64,000 bases of DNA from assembly GCF_044763875.1 (NCBI RefSeq), contig NZ_JBIWGZ010000005.1:1-64000 (forward strand). Direction: 5' to 3'. This DNA is from Rummeliibacillus sp044763875 (GTDB lineage Bacteria > Bacillota > Bacilli > Bacillales_A > Planococcaceae). Under the pieces are notes generated by a model. It was given only the letters and a program-made list of their open reading frames with translations, was not told the DNA's origin and made no database searches. The position numbers were made by a program, and so were the translations under genes. Shown in pieces: positions 60,180 to 64,000 of this stretch. Position 1 is the first letter of the stretch. The number at the start of each line of letters is the position of its first letter.

Positions 60180-63100
60180 TTATTTTGGAAGATTAATATA
60201 AAGTTTACCTGCAGCCTTTTGGAGTGTTTCATTTTGGAAGCTATCGACTGCTTTTACTTCGATGACTGCTCCATCTGCTACAGTTCCATCCGGTACAGTC
60301 CAGTAACCAACATAATGTCCTGCTGATTCTTCAGACATAGGCAGTTCTGTTGCGTTTTGTGCAGTATCGTTAACGTTTGTTAATGGCATATGAATGAAGA
60401 AGGATGTTTTTAAGTCTGGCTCGCTGTCAAATACAATTTTAACTGTCTTACCAGTTGATAACGTCATATCATTTGTTGGCGTTAAGTTTTCAATAACTGG
60501 TGCTGTATAATCTGCAGTTACAGTTACTTTTTTCGTCACTTTGTTTTTCGCTTTATCTTGAGCTACTACTTTGATTTCATTTACACCTTCATCTAAAAGT
60601 ATACGAAGAGAGTATTTACCGTTCGTAACTTTTGCGTCTTTGCCATTTACTTTTACCCAATCAAGGTTTTCGTCAGCAATTGTTCCTTCAACTGTAGTAG
60701 TCTCACGGTTTGTTTTAGCACCATCTTGTGGACTATCAATTGTTAGGGTAGGGTTTATTGTATCTAGGATCACCTTAACAGATTCAGATTCACCTGTTAC
60801 TTTTCCATTTAGTTTCGAAACTACTGAGAATGTGTTAGCTCCTTCTACTAATTTAGCTGGAATAGTGAATTTACCATCCGCTCCAACAACCGTTTTACCT
60901 GCTTCTTTGCCATTTTGTTTTAATGTGATTTCAGTCGTTGGTGAAGCTTTCCCTTCAACTTGAATGGATGATTCACTAGTTACATTACCAGCTACTGGTG
61001 AAGTGATTACTGGCGCGTTCACTTCATAGCTGACACGAGCACGAATCATATAGTTACCTTCAGCCACTGGTGATTTTGACCATGCTCCTGAAACGCTTTG
61101 ATAACTTCTTCCAGCATTTTTGCCATCTTCATCTGTTGCAAGTCCAGGAGCATTTGGATTTGCATTTGTTTGGCGATATACCATGTAGAAGTCTCCGTTG
61201 ACAGTAATATTGTTTTCACTTAAGTCAACAACTGTCCACTGGCCATTACGTAGGGCTGTTGCATTAAAAGGCCCTGCAAGTTTTTTACCAGGAGATCCAT
61301 CAGCACCAGTTGCATCCCATACTTCAACAGCAAAGGCTGTTCCACCTGGACTTGGCCATGTTGTATCCCAGAATCTGAACACACCATCTGTAACAATACC
61401 TTGTTCTTTTCCTTCAGGAAGAGACATTTTCACAGCCCAAGCATTGCCAGCAGCATTGAATGCACGTGCATTTTCTGCTGTACCGTCATCATAACCTATT
61501 TCTCCACCTGGGTAAGTGTAAAATGGTTTTAAAATAATATTCTTTGTACTTGCTTGTCCACCGATTGTAATCGCTACTTCTTGGCTATGATAACCACGAG
61601 CAACTATTTTCAATGTGTAGTCCCCTTGATATGCAGTTAAAGAGTAGTTACCTTCTGCATCCGTCGTAACAGGTGTAATGTTCGCATCTTCTTCAAGTAA
61701 GATAGTTGCACCTGCTACTGCTTCACCTGTAGATTCATCAGTGATTTTACCACTCACTGTATTTTGGGCGATTTCTTGTAATGTGAAGTTTGCAGTTGTT
61801 GCTTTGTCTGCTTCAATTTTCACTGCTTGTTGTTTTGATGTGAATCCATATGCTTCAGCTTTTACAGTAAATGTACCTGAACTATGTTTTAGTGAGTATG
61901 ATCCGTTAGCGGGATCTGAGTAAACGGAACGGTTCGATTCTAGTACATTTACTTGGGCACCCAATGGTAGAAGTGTTGGATTCACAATTGCTTCTTCAAT
62001 AGGTGCTTTTTCTTTTACAGGTAATACAGGTTTAATTGTTTTAGGATCAATAGAATCTTTTTTAGCATCTTTATCCTGACCTTTTCCTGTATTTCCATTA
62101 TTGCTGTTCGTATTGTTTTTATCTTTTTCTTTTGATACTTTGCCTGTTTGAGAAGCATTCGCTAATACTACGTCATCAATATACCATCCTTCTTTGACAA
62201 CACTAGAATCTGAGAATGCATTGAAGCCAATATAGATTCGTTGACCTGCATAAGCAGATAGGTCAACTTCAGCATTTAGCCAACCATTGGATGCACCTGA
62301 AACTGTATATAGTTGTGTCCAATCTACTCGGTTTGTCGATACAAAGACATTACCATAATCATAAGCTCTTCCAGAAGAAGCTTTTTCGAAGTTATACCAT
62401 TGTTTAAATTGCAAGTAAGCGTGACCTGCTGGCAGATCGATTGGAGGCATCACCAATGTTGCATTCATATTACTCGCATAATTTCCTGCTAAGTTTGTTG
62501 CATATACTTTTTCGCCAGATGCAGCTTTTCCTGGACCAGAAGTTGGTTTACCCCATTCCCAGCTGTTTTCATTACCAAAGGAATACCAGCCAATTGGTTG
62601 TGATTCGAAGTTTTCAGAATATCCAACTGTAACGCCTGGTTTCACTTTTACAGTGTATTCATCACTCACAACCTCATTATTACCGAAATCATTGATCACC
62701 CATTTGTATTTGAAGTCGCCAACTGGGATACGTGCACCAGGAACCGTTACACCAAACTCTCCTGATTTATAATCACCCGATTTGCGATTTGCTGTAATGC
62801 TTTTCCATTCTCCATTTTCATCTTTGTATTTTAGTACAACAGATGAAACACTGATGTTATCTGATACTGAAGCTGTTAGATCTAAATCCATACCAGCATA
62901 CGTTTCTTTTGGAGCTGTATGTTTTAGCACTGGTGCTTCGTTGTCATCGCCTTGTTTTGTCACTTGACCTTGAAGAGTTCCAAGACCTGAAGCGATAGAC
63001 GATACAGCTTGATAAGCATCCACTAATCCATAACCATAGCCATGATTTGGTGTTTGCGGATATTGTGAGTCTGTTAAAGGTGTTGCTGTATTGATAAGAA

Positions 63101-64000
63101 TTTGTTCCATCTCATTAACAGTTAAATTTGCATTCACTTGACGAAGAAGTGCTGCTACACCAGAAACTGCAGGCCCCGCCATGGATGTCCCATTCCATCC
63201 ACCTTCATAAGCACTCCCCGGTACTGATGAACGAATGTTGACACCAGGTGCAGAAATGTCAGGTTTAGTCTCATTGTATGGTGATGGGCCACGAAGAGAG
63301 AAACTCGCTACTTTATTGTTAATATCAATGGCGCCTGTTGCAAAGCTTTCAGGATAATTTGCTGGTGCTGCAACAGATCCCGCACCACCTGGATTTGTTA
63401 ATGTTGTGTTCCCTGCTGAAAACTCTGGGAAAATTTCAGCTGCACGCCAGTTTCGAACGACATCACGGTACCATTCGTCAAGTCCTGGACCGCCTCCCCA
63501 TGAATTGTTGACAATATCAGGTGCCATATCTACTCGTGCGTTACCGTTTGAATCTGTTGGTGCTAGAATCCATTGAGCTGCTTCTAAAAGGTCAGCATCT
63601 GTTCCACCGTTTGAGGTAAATGCTTTAACAGAAATGAATTTTGCACCAGGAGCAACACCAATTTGGTTAGATCCATTTGCTTCGCTCCCAACCATCGTTC
63701 CTGTTACATGTGTTCCATGCCCAATATCATCATATGGTGTAGCTCGTCCTGCTGATGTTGCATCATACCAGTTGAAATCATTCGATACTTGTCCAGTCGA
63801 TGCATTATAGCCACGATATTTTGCCTTTAATGCTGGGTGATCCCATTGAACACCTGTATCAATACTTGCGACAACGGTTCCAGTTCCATCAATCCCCATA
63901 CCCCAAACTTCTGGAGCTTTCACTCTTTCAACATTCCATTCGATACTTGAAGTTTTGGCCTTTTCCTCAACTGCATTTTTTGCTTTGCTATCCGTAGCAG
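60180..64000 (-). CDS. bpr: Secreted subtilisin-like S8 protease, bacillopeptidase F type (N-terminus beyond window)
   Basis: At least 1273 aa; the frame is open to the window edge (position 64000), so the signal and propeptide are missing. The text SSIEWNVERVKAPEVWGMG just before the protease domain matches the bacillopeptidase F type. The catalytic triad is Asp in VVASIDTGVQWDHP, His in GHGTHVTGTMVG and Ser in GTSMAGPAVSGV. Later parts: an immune-inhibitor-A-like MAM/beta domain (~residues 430-590, SENFESQPIGWYSFGNENSW), a charged Asn/Lys linker, two carboxypeptidase-regulatory-like domains (~650-800), and Ig/glucodextranase-like beta repeats to the end. It would be secreted or wall-associated and degrade proteins outside the cell. 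Very low cysteine content is typical of secreted proteases. Confidence 0.93.
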   Translation of the reverse strand, partial: ATDSKAKNAVEEKAKTSSIEWNVERVKAPEVWGMGIDGTGTVVASIDTGVQWDHPALKAKYRGYNASTGQVSNDFNWYDATSAGRATPYDDIGHGTHVTGTMVGSEANGSNQIGVAPGAKFISVKAFTSNGGTDADLLEAAQWILAPTDSNGNARVDMAPDIVNNSWGGGPGLDEWYRDVVRNWRAAEIFPEFSAGNTTLTNPGGAGSVAAPANYPESFATGAIDINNKVASFSLRGPSPYNETKPDISAPGVNIRSSVPGSAYEGGWNGTSMAGPAVSGVAALLRQVNANLTVNEMEQILINTATPLTDSQYPQTPNHGYGYGLVDAYQAVSSIASGLGTLQGQVTKQGDDNEAPVLKHTAPKETYAGMDLDLTASVSDNISVSSVVLKYKDENGEWKSITANRKSGDYKSGEFGVTVPGARIPVGDFKYKWVINDFGNNEVVSDEYTVKVKPGVTVGYSENFESQPIGWYSFGNENSWEWGKPTSGPGKAASGEKVYATNLAGNYASNMNATLVMPPIDLPAGHAYLQFKQWYNFEKASSGRAYDYGNVFVSTNRVDWTQLYTVSGASNGWLNAEVDLSAYAGQRIYIGFNAFSDSSVVKEGWYIDDVVLANASQTGKVSKEKDKNNTNSNNGNTGKGQDKDAKKDSIDPKTIKPVLPVKEKAPIEEAIVNPTLLPLGAQVNVLESNRSVYSDPANGSYSLKHSSGTFTVKAEAYGFTSKQQAVKIEADKATTANFTLQEIAQNTVSGKITDESTGEAVAGATILLEEDANITPVTTDAEGNYSLTAYQGDYTLKIVARGYHSQEVAITIGGQASTKNIILKPFYTYPGGEIGYDDGTAENARAFNAAGNAWAVKMSLPEGKEQGIVTDGVFRFWDTTWPSPGGTAFAVEVWDATGADGSPGKKLAGPFNATALRNGQWTVVDLSENNITVNGDFYMVYRQTNANPNAPGLATDEDGKNAGRSYQSVSGAWSKSPVAEGNYMIRARVSYEVNAPVITSPVAGNVTSESSIQVEGKASPTTEITLKQNGKEAGKTVVGADGKFTIPAKLVEGANTFSVVSKLNGKVTGESESVKVILDTINPTLTIDSPQDGAKTNRETTTVEGTIADENLDWVKVNGKDAKVTNGKYSLRILLDEGVNEIKVVAQDKAKNKVTKKVTVTADYTAPVIENLTPTNDMTLSTGKTVKIVFDSEPDLKTSFFIHMPLTNVNDTAQNATELPMSEESAGHYVGYWTVPDGTVADGAVIEVKAVDSFQNETLQKAAGKLYINLPK

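Overview
The window is a low-GC Firmicutes chromosome segment, most likely from the Lysinibacillus/Viridibacillus/Sporosarcina group (Planococcaceae/Caryophanaceae). The basis is the 16S rRNA 5' part at the left edge, an S-layer-like surface protein, teichoic-acid genes, Sda and strong AGGAGG ribosome sites. Nearly every gene is on the minus strand, as is the rRNA operon.

Layout. 1-585: 5' end of a 16S rRNA gene with two tandem promoters. 1369-4666: a truncated second copy of an S-layer-like gene plus a fragment of a radC-like gene. 4.9-14.3 kb: an element with two tyrosine recombinases, a primase-helicase, an ssDNA-binding-like protein, a ribbon-helix-helix-like protein, a 29-codon peptide gene and unknown proteins; its transcription units share a TACCGWCAGTA-type repeat. 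14.4-18.4 kb: intact radC-like gene and full-length S-layer-like gene. 19-24.4 kb: galE, an EpsC/CapD-like dehydratase, VanZ-like protein. 25-36.2 kb: two secreted glucosaminidases flanking resA-bdbC-bdbD, a BlaI/M56 peptidase pair and a ytbD-ytbE/ytcD divergon. 37-52 kb: wall teichoic acid genes of both glycerol type (tagD, TagB-like, other CDP-glycerol transferases, tagGH) and ribitol type (tarI, tarJ, a third polymerase-like protein), with glycosyl and pyruvyl transferases and a PatA-like aminotransferase. 52.7-54.9 kb: a DnaA-box cluster in front of sda, then two conserved proteins of unknown role. 55-58.9 kb: TPP-riboswitch-controlled thiamine-precursor ABC transporter operon ending in a TatD-like gene. 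59.2-64 kb: an FG-GAP/TPR-like protein and a bacillopeptidase-F-like S8 protease cut by the window edge.

How it fits together: most genes serve the cell surface (S-layer, wall polymers, autolysins, exported disulfide proteins, secreted protease). The two S-layer copies match in a 5' block (about 1.7 kb) and a 3' block (about 0.25 kb) but differ completely in between, and the second copy lacks signal peptide, ribosome site and promoter. That is the layout expected of a silent cassette that could exchange the C-terminal domain by homologous recombination.

The second notable signal is a dispersed family of intergenic arrays (eight places) built of 21-nt units with heads such as TTTACTCGCG or TTGCACTACTC. 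They are not CRISPRs and are probably not coding. All identifications are by reading motifs; no database search was possible.
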